Origin: Clostridiales bacterium
GTDB lineage: Bacteria; Bacillota; Clostridia; Christensenellales; Borkfalkiaceae
Assembly: GCA_003523255.1 (NCBI GenBank)
Contig: DPGH01000010.1
Coordinates: forward strand, 75,042 to 139,041
DNA: 64,000 nucleotides
Direction of reading: 5' to 3'
Each line of letters starts with the position of its first letter. Within the stretch, counting starts at the first letter, position 1. The translations under genes and the position numbers were made by a program. The notes under the pieces are model-generated. The model did not search any database and had not been told where the DNA came from. It saw only the letters and a list, made by a program, of their open reading frames with translations. Shown piece by piece: positions 30,205 to 38,749 of this stretch.

Positions 30205-30279
30205 GGTGTTCAATTTTTGACACCTGTTGCGCATTTGTATTTTCATACAACACTGCGATTATTATAATTTAACAGTGTT
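30205..30279. promoter_or_regulatory. Candidate TetR operators in the divergent region
   Basis: GGTGTTCAATTTTTGACACC (30205-30224) is a near-palindrome, and AACACTG (30249-30255) pairs with CAGTGTT (30273-30279) around a TATAAT (30263-30268). Both lie between the TetR start and the divergent gene remnant. No other gene is seen in 30173-30317. Confidence 0.5.
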
Positions 30280-30317
30280 AAAAAGTCAACAATGTTTACC
30301 ACGAAAGGAGAAAAATT

Positions 30318-30681
30318 ATGAAATACGCGGTGTTTTACAACCCTCTCGCGGGACTGCTAAAATTTTTGTACACACCCAAATTATTATTAAAAACAAACTT
30401 TTCTGTCCGTTTAACACTATTTTACATATTATTTTATATATGAAGATTGTTAGATAAATTAAATTCATAGAGATTTTAATAAATTGTAAAAAAATATACA
30501 AATTTGGAAAGAGTATGTTAATTACTTTAACTATACGACGATAATTTCGCTGTTCGACGTCGTTTCGATAATCGAAGGCACCGGCGCGCACTACTGGAAG
30601 TTCGCTATACTTTTCGTGCTCGGCGTAATAGGTTACGTGGCGGGTTCCGTAAAGTTCGACAAAAAAGACTTGCCGCTTTAA
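30318..30681 (+). pseudogene. Remnant of a TetR-linked membrane gene (ABC-2 permease-like end)
   Basis: ATG 30318 has a good AAAGGAG and starts MKYAVFYNPLAGLL, but the sequence then becomes A/T-rich and stops at about 30443. From about 30505 another frame reads WKEYVNYFNYTTIISLFDVV, one membrane helix (FAILFVLGVIGYVAGS) and KFDKKDLPL, stopping at 30681. This is the usual end of ABC-2-type permeases. The middle, and any ATPase gene, are gone. Inference: internal deletion of an efflux pump once controlled by the adjacent TetR. Confidence 0.6.
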
Positions 30682-30738
30682 TATAAAAAGAGTACAATAT
30701 AACGTAAAAGAAAAAAACAAAAGAAAAGGAGAAAAATT

Positions 30739-31194
30739 ATGTTTGAATTTACTAAAATGTGCAACGAGTTTGAAAAACTCTCCGCGGTGGAGCGCGGCGT
30801 AATACTTACCGAAAAATCGGTAAAGGTTCTCGCTATGTTAAGATTATACGACGAGCCGGAAATCGACCCCGTAGAAACGCTCGCAACCTTTATACTCGGC
30901 TCAATCGTGTCCGACGGCAAGGTTGACGAAAAAGAGTACCTCTTAATGTATCCCGCACTCGTTAAAGTGTTCGGAGAAAACTTTGATTTCGAGGCGGTTA
31001 AAGCCGCCGTCGCAAAAGACAACAAAGCAAGAAAAACAATTAAAAACTATTCGAGAGAATTGCTTAAAGTTTTAGCGGAAATAGACGAATTTTTTATCGA
31101 AGATATAATTACATTATGTCTTTGCGTGGTTACGATAGACGGAAAAATTTCGCTTAAAGAAAGAAACTACATTAAAAAACTTATAAAGGCTTAA
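30739..31194 (+). CDS. TerB-like helical protein
   Basis: 151 residues, all-helical, with an AAAGGAG ribosome-binding site. Two segments of the TerB type are seen, ILGSIVSDGKVDEKEYLLM and CVVTIDGKISLKERNYIKKL, each with an acidic DGK loop that could bind a metal. TerB domains occur in tellurite-resistance and general stress proteins. No other ter gene is near. It is convergent with the FliB-like gene, seven bases away. Confidence 0.65.
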   Translation: MFEFTKMCNEFEKLSAVERGVILTEKSVKVLAMLRLYDEPEIDPVETLATFILGSIVSDGKVDEKEYLLMYPALVKVFGENFDFEAVKAAVAKDNKARKTIKNYSRELLKVLAEIDEFFIEDIITLCLCVVTIDGKISLKERNYIKKLIKA

Positions 31195-31201
31195 AAAGCG
31201 T

Positions 31202-32134
31202 TTATATCAGTTTTATAAACCCTTCCGCATAGTCCAAAAGAAAATGCGTATTGTCGTCGGAATATTCTACTTCGGCAGAATACGTTCTCGCGGCTTCCGT
31301 CAAGGCGGCAATATTATCTCCGCCAAGGGCTTTCGCAAGATAAAAAACCGCGAAAAGCGAGTAAACGGCAAACGCAAGCCGAACTTTTAAGTCGGTTTGG
31401 TCGCTTGCTCGCGAAACGTGGCGAAATATAAAGTAGGATAACAGAGAGGCGGCGGCGTTTTCAAAACCGCAAAACGGATTAAGGTCAGGCGTAAGGCTTA
31501 ACGTTTTAGCGTAAAGTTCTTTTATCGACGGCTCTAAAAAATCCGTTTGTAAAAGCGCGTTTGCGATACTTTTCGGCAAAACGAGTTCTTCTCTTGCGGA
31601 GGCAAGCGTTAAAAGCGTTTTTACTCTGTCCGAAACGGAACGGGTTTTATCGTTGGCGATACTTACCGCTTTATTGCGGAAAAGTATAATACTCCTTTCA
31701 ATGCGGGATAAATGCGCCTCTTCACGCGTGTCGCGTAGAAGAACAAGGCGCATTTTCCCGTTTAAAGACAAAATTTTTCGAGCGGCTTCTTCACAGGCGA
31801 GTCCTAAGCCCGTTTCCACACGTCCCGTAAAAAAGTTTTTAAACCGCGGGTGCGTTTTGCAAACGAATGGCAAAACTCTTTCGCCGTATTTTTTTATAAT
31901 ATAACAAAGCCCGTCGTCGTCTAAAAAAAGACAACGGCGGTTTTCGTCCGTTTTTAAGGTTTTCGTTTTTTCGTCAAAGCCGCGTTTAACGCGCTCGTCG
32001 TTTTCGCCGAGCAGGGCAAGGCGTTTAATCGCGCGCGCGTCAACGTCTATTTCCCATTTTGCGCAACACGTGTGTTCGCATCCGCCCGCTTTGCACTTAA
32101 AATTTTTGCAGTAGTTTAGTTCGTAATGCTTCAT
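31202..32134 (-). CDS. FliB-like cysteine-cluster protein (flagellin lysine N-methylase family)
   Basis: 310 residues. The N terminus has FKCKAGGCEHTCCAKWEI followed by CLFLDDDGLCYI and a later FVCKTHPRF: the Cys-rich metal-binding signature of the FliB/YkgJ family. FliB is needed for methylation of flagellin lysines in enterics, but members occur in non-flagellated Clostridia, so the name should not be taken as function. Its ATG overlaps the stop of the histidine phosphatase gene (TAATG), so they are co-transcribed. Confidence 0.8.
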   Translation of the reverse strand: MKHYELNYCKNFKCKAGGCEHTCCAKWEIDVDARAIKRLALLGENDERVKRGFDEKTKTLKTDENRRCLFLDDDGLCYIIKKYGERVLPFVCKTHPRFKNFFTGRVETGLGLACEEAARKILSLNGKMRLVLLRDTREEAHLSRIERSIILFRNKAVSIANDKTRSVSDRVKTLLTLASAREELVLPKSIANALLQTDFLEPSIKELYAKTLSLTPDLNPFCGFENAAASLLSYFIFRHVSRASDQTDLKVRLAFAVYSLFAVFYLAKALGGDNIAALTEAARTYSAEVEYSDDNTHFLLDYAEGFIKLI

Positions 32135-32766
32135 TAAAACTTATCGTCTAAAGTGGTTATTTCGGTCAAAAACTCGTTGTAACCGATTTTACCGAGTGTA
32201 AATTTTCCGTTTTCGTAAAGAATTTCGGTTATAGACGCGTTAGAAACCCAGTTTATTTCGCCTACTTTTTCAATCGGGAGATTTTTAAGACCGCATACGA
32301 GCGAGCGTATCACGCCGGCGTGCGTTGCGACGAGCACCGTGTCGTCCGAATCGGCCGCGGTTTTACGCAAAAATTCGTACGCCCTTTTTTGCACGTCGAA
32401 AAAACTTTCGCCTTCCGTGCAACGGCTGTTACCCATATCTTTTTTCCAGTTTGCCATATCTTCGGGGTAAAGCCTTATTATTTCGTCCATTTTAAGCCCT
32501 TCCCATTTGCCGCCGAAAATTTCTTTCAAAAGTTCGTCGGTAATTATTTTAAGTCCCGTTTTTTCGGCAAGGGTTTTTACCGTGTTTTTCGCGCGGGAAA
32601 GAGGACTCGAATAAATTTTATCGAAGCGGTAGTTGTTAATAAGATACTCGCAAAGAGATTGCGCTTGTTTTATGCCCACGTCCGAAAGGGCTACGTCGAG
32701 CACGCCCGAAAACGTGCCCTGTCTGTTAGAAACTGTTTCGCCGTGGCGAACGAATACGTACTTCAT
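32134..32766 (-). CDS. Histidine phosphatase (phosphoglycerate mutase-like)
   Basis: 210 residues with the catalytic RHGET at residues 8-12 (FVRHGETVSNRQG), SSPLSRAKNTV, and VATHAGVIRSLVCG with the second His. It is the PhoE/CobC-like branch of phosphatases acting on small phosphorylated metabolites. The substrate cannot be read. First gene of a two-gene operon with the FliB-like gene. Confidence 0.9.
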   Translation of the reverse strand: MKYVFVRHGETVSNRQGTFSGVLDVALSDVGIKQAQSLCEYLINNYRFDKIYSSPLSRAKNTVKTLAEKTGLKIITDELLKEIFGGKWEGLKMDEIIRLYPEDMANWKKDMGNSRCTEGESFFDVQKRAYEFLRKTAADSDDTVLVATHAGVIRSLVCGLKNLPIEKVGEINWVSNASITEILYENGKFTLGKIGYNEFLTEITTLDDKF

Positions 32767-32830
32767 AATAAATTTATTGTAACATAAATTATTTTAAAAC
32801 GGAAATATATAACGCCGGTTTGCTCGTTTA

Positions 32831-32860
32831 TTGACAAAATAAACTACGGCGTGATATATT
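32831..32860 (+). promoter_or_regulatory. Promoter of the ABC exporter operon
   Basis: TTGACA (32831-32836), 18-base spacer, TATATT (32855-32860), 25 bases before the ATG. Confidence 0.75.
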
Positions 32861-32884
32861 GTAATAAAAAAAGGCGGAAATTAA

Positions 32885-33592
32885 ATGCTTAAAATAGAAA
32901 ATCTCACTAAAACGTACGGAACTCTCACCGCGGTAGACGATTTAACGCTGCATATCGCCCGCGGCGAAATATACGGCTTTATCGGGCATAACGGCGCCGG
33001 CAAAACGACTACGCTTAAAGCGGTTGCGGGAATTCTCGGTTTTGAAAAGGGCGATATTTTTATTGACGGCGTTTCGGTTAAACTTGACCCCGTCGCGTGT
33101 AAGCGCAAAATAGCGTATCTCCCCGATAATCCGGACGTGTACGAATTTATGACCGGCAACGGTTTTTTGAACTTCGTTGCGGACGTGTTCGGTACGGGGG
33201 AGGCGGAGCGTAAAGAAAAAATTAACGAGTTTGCCGAGGCGTTCGGGTTAAATTCTGACCTCGATAAACCCGTTTCGTCTTATTCTCACGGAATGAAACA
33301 AAAACTCGCGCTTATATCGGCGTTTATGCATTCGCCGGAACTTATTATAATGGACGAACCTTTCGTCGGGTTAGACCCGAAAGCGGCGCACGTCTTAAAA
33401 GAAAAAATGCGCGAGCATTGCGACAGGGGCGGGTCGATATTTTTCTCTACTCACGTTCTCGACGTGGCTGAAAAACTTTGCGACAAAGTCGCAATTATAA
33501 AAAACGGCAGACTCGTGCGTGCGGGTACTATGGACGAAGTGCGCGCCGGCGTTTCGCTTGAAGACGCTTTCCTTGACGCGGAGAACGAATAA
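32885..33592 (+). CDS. ABC transporter ATP-binding protein
   Basis: 235 residues. Walker A GHNGAGKTT, Q-loop region YLPDNPDVYEF, signature SYSHGMKQKL, Walker B LIIMDEPF and the H-loop STHVLD are all present. It belongs to the CcmA/NatA-type group of single-domain ATPases that pair with large ABC-2-like membrane subunits. Stop and start of the next gene overlap (TAATG), so the two form one transporter. Substrate unknown. Confidence 0.95.
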   Translation: MLKIENLTKTYGTLTAVDDLTLHIARGEIYGFIGHNGAGKTTTLKAVAGILGFEKGDIFIDGVSVKLDPVACKRKIAYLPDNPDVYEFMTGNGFLNFVADVFGTGEAERKEKINEFAEAFGLNSDLDKPVSSYSHGMKQKLALISAFMHSPELIIMDEPFVGLDPKAAHVLKEKMREHCDRGGSIFFSTHVLDVAEKLCDKVAIIKNGRLVRAGTMDEVRAGVSLEDAFLDAENE

Positions 33593-35190
33593 TGATAAAA
33601 GTTTTACTGAAAAAGCAGTTAAAAGAAACGGCTTCTTTCTTATTTTCGGACAGAAAAACCGGATACCGCAAAAGCGCGGCGAGAATCGCGGCTTTCGCGC
33701 TTTTGATGGCGTTTATAGGGTTAAGCCTCGGTTTTACCTGTTATTTGTTTTTTTACGAACTTGCTTTCGCGCTCGTAGGTACGGGGGCGGAATGGTTTTA
33801 TTTTACCACCGTCGGGCTTGCTACGATTTTTATAGGCATAATAGGCAACGTTTTTAATGTTAATTCCGCGTTGTACCTTGCAAAAGACAACGAGTTTTTG
33901 CTCTCGATGCCGATAAAACCTTCGGCAATACTTTTCGCGCGGATTGCGGGCATATGGATTTACAGTCTGTTGTACGAACTTATAGTGTTTTTACCCGCCG
34001 TTATAGCATGGCAGGTCGCCGCGTCTTTTTCCGCATTAACTCTTTTAATGCAAATTTGCGTTTTGTTTTTGATTTCTCTTTTCGTTATGGCTCTTTCTTT
34101 GGGACTCGGGTATCTCGTGGCTAAAATTTCGGTAAGGCTCAAAAACAAAAGCGTGGTAAGCGTAATTATTTCGATTACGTTTATCGTCGTGTTTTATTAT
34201 TTCTACTTCCGCGCGACGACGCTTTTAAACGAATTTTTGGCAAACGCGAGCGAAATAAGCGGCAAATTCAAAGCGATATATCCGCTTTACGCGCTCGGCT
34301 CTGCCGCAGTGGGCGACGGGTTAAGCCTTTTAGCGGTTTTCGGTATAAACACCGCATTGTTCGGTTTGTGCTATTTTATCCTGGCAAAGTCTTTTGTTAA
34401 AATCGCAACCGACAAAAAAGCGGGCGCGAAAGCCGAAAAAAACAAGGGTTATCACGTTGTGGGGCTTAACCGCGCGTTGTTAAAAAGGGAAGCAAAGCGT
34501 TTCGTTTCGAGTTCCGCGTATATGTTGAACTCGGGTATCGGCGTATTGTTTATACCCGCGGTATTCGTGGTGGCGGTTATATATTCAGGCGATATAGTCG
34601 AAATTTCCGCCGCGCTTTTTATCGAAACGGGCATCCTCGGCAATCCGCTCGCGCTTGCGGTTGCGATCGTATTCGGCGTTACGTCTACTATGATTGCGAT
34701 TTCCGCGCCGAGCGTTTCGCTCGAAGGTAAAGGTTTATGGATAATAAGGTCTTTGCCTATTCCCGCTAAAAAAGTAGTCGGCGCAAAATTCGCTTTCCAC
34801 GCGCTCGTGGCAGGTATCCCTATGGCGGTTTTTTCGGCGGCGACCGTAATCGTGCTGAAAATTCCGTTTCTATCCGCGGTGCTTGCCGTGTTGTTTCCCG
34901 TAATCGCGGTTATGCTCGTAGACGCAACGGGGCTTTATTTAGACGTAAAATCTCCTAACCTTAACTGGACCAGTCAAAACGTTCCGATAAAACAAAATTC
35001 GTCCGTAATGGTTATAACTCTCGGAGGAATGGGCGTTTTTGCGGTATTCGCCGCGATATTTTTTGCGGTAAAAGGTTTTATGTCGCCAACTGCGTACCTT
35101 GCCGTCCTTACCGCCGTTCTTGCGGTAGCGTGCGCGTTTATGACCTACCGCTTGTTCGGTAAAGGCGTAAAAACGTTTGAAACGCTTTAA
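33592..35190 (+). CDS. ABC exporter membrane subunit
   Basis: 532 residues with about twelve hydrophobic helices and a cytoplasmic stretch around residue 280 (KKAGAKAEKNKG). The segments LAKDNEFLLSMPIKPSAIL and EGKGLWIIRSLPI are typical of the large bacterial ABC permeases that work with a separate ATPase. Followed by a very strong terminator. Likely export of a small molecule, peptide or lipid. Confidence 0.85.
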   Translation: MIKVLLKKQLKETASFLFSDRKTGYRKSAARIAAFALLMAFIGLSLGFTCYLFFYELAFALVGTGAEWFYFTTVGLATIFIGIIGNVFNVNSALYLAKDNEFLLSMPIKPSAILFARIAGIWIYSLLYELIVFLPAVIAWQVAASFSALTLLMQICVLFLISLFVMALSLGLGYLVAKISVRLKNKSVVSVIISITFIVVFYYFYFRATTLLNEFLANASEISGKFKAIYPLYALGSAAVGDGLSLLAVFGINTALFGLCYFILAKSFVKIATDKKAGAKAEKNKGYHVVGLNRALLKREAKRFVSSSAYMLNSGIGVLFIPAVFVVAVIYSGDIVEISAALFIETGILGNPLALAVAIVFGVTSTMIAISAPSVSLEGKGLWIIRSLPIPAKKVVGAKFAFHALVAGIPMAVFSAATVIVLKIPFLSAVLAVLFPVIAVMLVDATGLYLDVKSPNLNWTSQNVPIKQNSSVMVITLGGMGVFAVFAAIFFAVKGFMSPTAYLAVLTAVLAVACAFMTYRLFGKGVKTFETL

Positions 35191-35213
35191 TAACCGTAGA
35201 CGTCGGTTTATAA

Positions 35214-35252
35214 TTTAAGGGGGGCGACGGATTTTCCGTCGCCCCCCTTAAA
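35214..35252. terminator. Strong bidirectional terminator (18-bp perfect stem)
   Basis: TTTAAGGGGGGCGACGGA (35214-35231), loop TTT, TCCGTCGCCCCCCTTAAA (35235-35252). It separates the ABC exporter (plus) from pyrG (minus) and serves both. Confidence 0.92.
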
Positions 35253-35269
35253 CTTTTAAATAAATTCGA

Positions 35270-36871
35270 TTATTTGGACTCTTTTTCTATACTTGCCTTA
35301 ACGAACGCCTTAAATAAAGGATGGGGTTTGTTCGGGCGGCTTTTGAATTCGGGGTGGAATTGCACGCCCACGTAGAAGGGGCGTTCGGTTATCTCAACGG
35401 TTTCCACGATTTTATCGTCGGGAGAAGTGCCGCCTATCGTCAAGCCCGCGTCGGTGAGTTCTTTTCTGTATTCGTTATTGAACTCGTAACGGTGGCGGTG
35501 GCGTTCCGAAATGCTTTTTTTGCCGTACGCTTTGTATAAGGTCGTACCCTCTTTAACTTCGCACGGGTACGCGCCGAGGCGCATCGTGCCGCCTTTTATA
35601 AGTCCGTACTGGTCGGGCATAAGGTCTATCACGAGGCGATTGCCTTCTTCGTCGAACTCGCGCGAGTTTGCGTCTTTATACCCGAGCACGTTTCTCGCGT
35701 ATTCGATAACCGCGATTTGCATGCCGAGGCATATGCCGAAGTAGGGCAGGTTGTGCGTTCTCGCGTATTTTGCGGAGTTAATCATACCTTCTATGCCTCT
35801 GTTGCCGAAGCCGCCCGGTACGATTATACCGCCCACACCTTTAAATATTTCGGGAGCGGTTTCGTCGGTAACGGTATCCGCGTCTACCCATTTTATTTTA
35901 AGGTTTTTACCGAGCGCGATGCTCGCGTGGTTAAGCGACTCGACTACAGACAAATACGAATCGTGCAGTTTGGTGTACTTGCCGACGAGCGCGATAACGA
36001 CTTCGCCTTTTTTGTTATGCACCGCGTCTATCATCTTCTCCCACGCGGTAAGGTCTATGGGTCTGTTTTCAAGCCCTAATTCTCTTACGACCACCTCGTC
36101 AAGCCCGTTTTTATGTAACATAAGCGGGGCTTCGTACAAGCAGGGGAGCGTAACGTTAGAAATAACGCAGTCTTTATCCACGTTGCAAAACAGCGCGATT
36201 TTGTTTCTTATCGCTTCGCCCACGTCGCCGTCCGCTCTTGTGATTATTATGTCGGGGTGAATACCCGTGGACTGCAATTCTTTAACCGAGTGCTGGGTCG
36301 GTTTGCTTTTGTACTCGTCCGACCCCGATATGTAGGGAACGAGACATACGTGTATAAACAAGCAATTCTTTCTGCCGACTTCAATCGAAAGTTGCCTTAT
36401 CGCTTCTAAAAAAGGCTGGCTCTCTATATCGCCTATGGTGCCGCCTATTTCGGTAATCATAACGTCCGCGCCCGTCGTTTCAACGTTTTTGAGTATAAAG
36501 TCTTTTATCTCGTTGGTAATATGAGGTATAATCTGTACCGTTTCGCCGAGGTATTCGCCGCGGCGTTCTTTATTTAAAACCGTCCAGAAAACTTTACCCG
36601 AGGTAAGGTTAGAGTATTTCGTCAGATTTTCGTCGATAAAACGCTCGTAATGTCCGAGGTCGAGGTCGGTTTCCGCTCCGTCCTCGGTAACGAAAACTTC
36701 GCCGTGCTGAAAGGGGCTCATAGTGCCCGGGTCTACGTTCATGTAGGGGTCTAATTTTTGCGCGGCTACCTTAAAGCCTCTGCATTTAAGCAGCCTTCCG
36801 AGCGAAGCCGCGGTTATGCCTTTGCCGAGTCCCGATACGACGCCGCCGGTTACGAAAATGAATTTAGCCAT
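35270..36871 (-). CDS. pyrG: CTP synthase
   Basis: 533 residues, full length. N-terminal synthetase domain FVTGGVVSGLGKGITAAS with the P-loop, ALDPYMNVDPGT-like KLDPYMNVDPGTMSPFQ, and a C-terminal glutamine amidotransferase domain with PYFGICLGMQIA (catalytic Cys) and VQFHPEF (catalytic His/Glu). It makes CTP from UTP with ammonia from glutamine. It is 23 bases after the ANTAR gene and may be the last gene of the nitrogen operon, which fits a glutamine-dependent enzyme. Confidence 0.97.
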   Translation of the reverse strand: MAKFIFVTGGVVSGLGKGITAASLGRLLKCRGFKVAAQKLDPYMNVDPGTMSPFQHGEVFVTEDGAETDLDLGHYERFIDENLTKYSNLTSGKVFWTVLNKERRGEYLGETVQIIPHITNEIKDFILKNVETTGADVMITEIGGTIGDIESQPFLEAIRQLSIEVGRKNCLFIHVCLVPYISGSDEYKSKPTQHSVKELQSTGIHPDIIITRADGDVGEAIRNKIALFCNVDKDCVISNVTLPCLYEAPLMLHKNGLDEVVVRELGLENRPIDLTAWEKMIDAVHNKKGEVVIALVGKYTKLHDSYLSVVESLNHASIALGKNLKIKWVDADTVTDETAPEIFKGVGGIIVPGGFGNRGIEGMINSAKYARTHNLPYFGICLGMQIAVIEYARNVLGYKDANSREFDEEGNRLVIDLMPDQYGLIKGGTMRLGAYPCEVKEGTTLYKAYGKKSISERHRHRYEFNNEYRKELTDAGLTIGGTSPDDKIVETVEITERPFYVGVQFHPEFKSRPNKPHPLFKAFVKASIEKESK

Positions 36872-36894
36872 ATATAATCACCTTTTTATAAAAT

Positions 36895-37461
36895 TTATTC
36901 GTATTTCTTAAGTATTTCCGCCGCTATCTCGCCGCGGGTTTTGCGCGTTTCCATAGCGCGCTTTTCTATCAGTTTGTGCGCTTCTTCTTCGGTAACGAAT
37001 TCTTTTTCGACGAGAACGCACTTTGCGCGGCTGATAAGTTTTATTTCGCCGAGCATTCGTTTTAATTTATCGTTTTCCGCTTTCACGCCGTTAAGCCTGC
37101 GGTAAGCCGCTTCCGCCATTTTATAAACCATAAAAAACGACTGGCGGGTGAAAGGTTTTGCAAGCACGAAAACTCCGTAATCTTCTACCTTTGCCGCCAC
37201 TTCTTCGGCAAATTCGCTTTTAACTATCAGTATAACCTGATCGGCTTTGTCGCCGATAATCTGCGTTGCGAATTTTTCTCCTGACTCGTCGGAAAGGGGC
37301 GCGTTTATAACGCACAGGTCGAAAGAACACTCGATTAAAAGCCTGCGGGCTTCGCCGCAAGAGTAAGCGTAGGCTTTCGCGCCGTATTCCGTTTCTTTAA
37401 GCATTTCGTCGAAAAAGACTTTTGCCTTTTCTCCCGACGAAACGACGAGTACGTTTTGCAT
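36895..37461 (-). CDS. ANTAR-domain antitermination regulator with pseudo-receiver
   Basis: 188 residues. Residues 1-120 have a response-regulator fold, but the phospho-acceptor position reads LCVINAPLSDESG: Asn stands where Asp is expected, so classical phosphorylation is unlikely. Residues 125-188 are an ANTAR RNA-binding domain (helical; LVEKEFVTEEEAHKLIEKRAMETRKTRGEIA). ANTAR proteins bind paired hexaloop hairpins and prevent termination. Such a leader is found at the head of this same operon (42126-42200). It is the fifth gene, after glnA. Confidence 0.9.
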   Translation of the reverse strand: MQNVLVVSSGEKAKVFFDEMLKETEYGAKAYAYSCGEARRLLIECSFDLCVINAPLSDESGEKFATQIIGDKADQVILIVKSEFAEEVAAKVEDYGVFVLAKPFTRQSFFMVYKMAEAAYRRLNGVKAENDKLKRMLGEIKLISRAKCVLVEKEFVTEEEAHKLIEKRAMETRKTRGEIAAEILKKYE

Positions 37462-37488
37462 GGTGGGTTACAGGTATGGCGTTTTTAA

Positions 37489-38739
37489 TTAAATTCTTCT
37501 GAACGCGTCCGCGTTTACGGACACGGGGTCTTTTTCGTATGCGGCGGCAAGGCTTAACTTGCGCTCCGTATAGCGTTTTACGAATTCTTTGCCGAGCGTT
37601 TTATTAACGAACTCGCTTTCGGAGGCTTCTTTTATCGCTTCCGTAAAGGTTCGCGGCAGACTGCCTGCTTTAACCGAGGCAAGCGTTTCGCCGTTTTTAA
37701 TGCCGTCAAGCCCGGCGGCAAGCGTTAAAGCGACTACGAGATACAAGTTCGCCGCGCCGTCTACCGAGCGTAGTTCAAAGCGTTTGGTGCCGTTTTTAAC
37801 CGCGTACCGCGCAAACGCCGAGCGTTCGCCCGTAACCGAAAGGTTAATGTCCGAAGCACAGTCGCCCGCGCAAAGCCTTTCAAACGAGTTGGGTACGGAG
37901 TTCGTAAACAAACAAATTTCTCTCGCGCGGGAAAGAACGCCCGCGGTAAAGTTATCGCAAAGCGCGTCGCCCGTATCGAACAACGCTTTTTTGTCTTTAA
38001 ACATTTTAAGGTCTATCGACAGTCCGTTGCCGTTTTCTATAGCGGAAGGTTTAGGCATAAACGAGGCGAAAAGTCCGTTTCTCGTCGCAACCGCTTTTAC
38101 TACCGATTTGAATATAACCTGATTATCGCACGCGACAAGCGGGTCTCTCGATAAAAAGTTTATTTCGTTTTGACCGGGTCCTTTTTCGTGGTGAGAGGAA
38201 AGGGGAGATATTCCCATTTCTTCGAGCGTCAGGCAAATTTCTCTCCTTACGTTTTCGCCGCGGTCGAGCGGCGCGACGTCAAAGTAGCCCGCTCTGTCCT
38301 GAAATTCCGTAGTGGGGTTACCCGATTCGTCCGTTTTGAAAAGGTAAAACTCGCTGCCCGTGCCGACCGAAAAGGTTATGCCCGTCGTCTTGTATTCTTC
38401 TACGACGGATTTTAATATCCGGCGCACGTCGAAAGGCGAGTCCTCGCCCGCAGCGGTTTTCACGTCGCACAAAAACCTTGCCACGCGCCCGTGCTGGGGG
38501 CGCCAAGCGAGAATATGCAGCGTGCCTAAATCGGGAAAAAGTTTTAAATCCGCTCCCTCTTCCGAAAGTCCCGAGGTCGCGCCGTCGAAAATATATCCGC
38601 CTTCGATGACTCTTTTAAACGAGTCTGCCATTACGGCGATGTTTTTTTGCGCCCCGTCGAGGTCTATAAACGAAAGACGAATAAATTTTACGTCGTTTTC
38701 CTTGATAAATCCGATTATTTCGTTCTGGGTAAGGTTCAT
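37489..38739 (-). CDS. glnA: Divergent type I glutamine synthetase-like protein
   Basis: 416 residues with a GS-beta-grasp (FIRLSFIDLDGAQKNIAV) and a GS catalytic fold (SEFYLFKTD, PGQNEINF, RFELRSVDGAANLYL). Some usual active-site residues are changed: the GHEVxPGQHE motif reads HHEKGPGQNE, and NGSGMHVH reads NGNGLSIDL, so the His that contacts substrate is missing; EAP near the adenylate loop is also absent (AGDCASD). It is part of the glutamate synthase operon. It may be a weak GS, an enzyme for another amine, or a regulatory/sensing paralogue, with glnN at 42.4 kb as the true GS. Confidence 0.8.
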   Translation of the reverse strand: MNLTQNEIIGFIKENDVKFIRLSFIDLDGAQKNIAVMADSFKRVIEGGYIFDGATSGLSEEGADLKLFPDLGTLHILAWRPQHGRVARFLCDVKTAAGEDSPFDVRRILKSVVEEYKTTGITFSVGTGSEFYLFKTDESGNPTTEFQDRAGYFDVAPLDRGENVRREICLTLEEMGISPLSSHHEKGPGQNEINFLSRDPLVACDNQVIFKSVVKAVATRNGLFASFMPKPSAIENGNGLSIDLKMFKDKKALFDTGDALCDNFTAGVLSRAREICLFTNSVPNSFERLCAGDCASDINLSVTGERSAFARYAVKNGTKRFELRSVDGAANLYLVVALTLAAGLDGIKNGETLASVKAGSLPRTFTEAIKEASESEFVNKTLGKEFVKRYTERKLSLAAAYEKDPVSVNADAFRRI

Positions 38740-38749
38740 TTTTTCTCCT

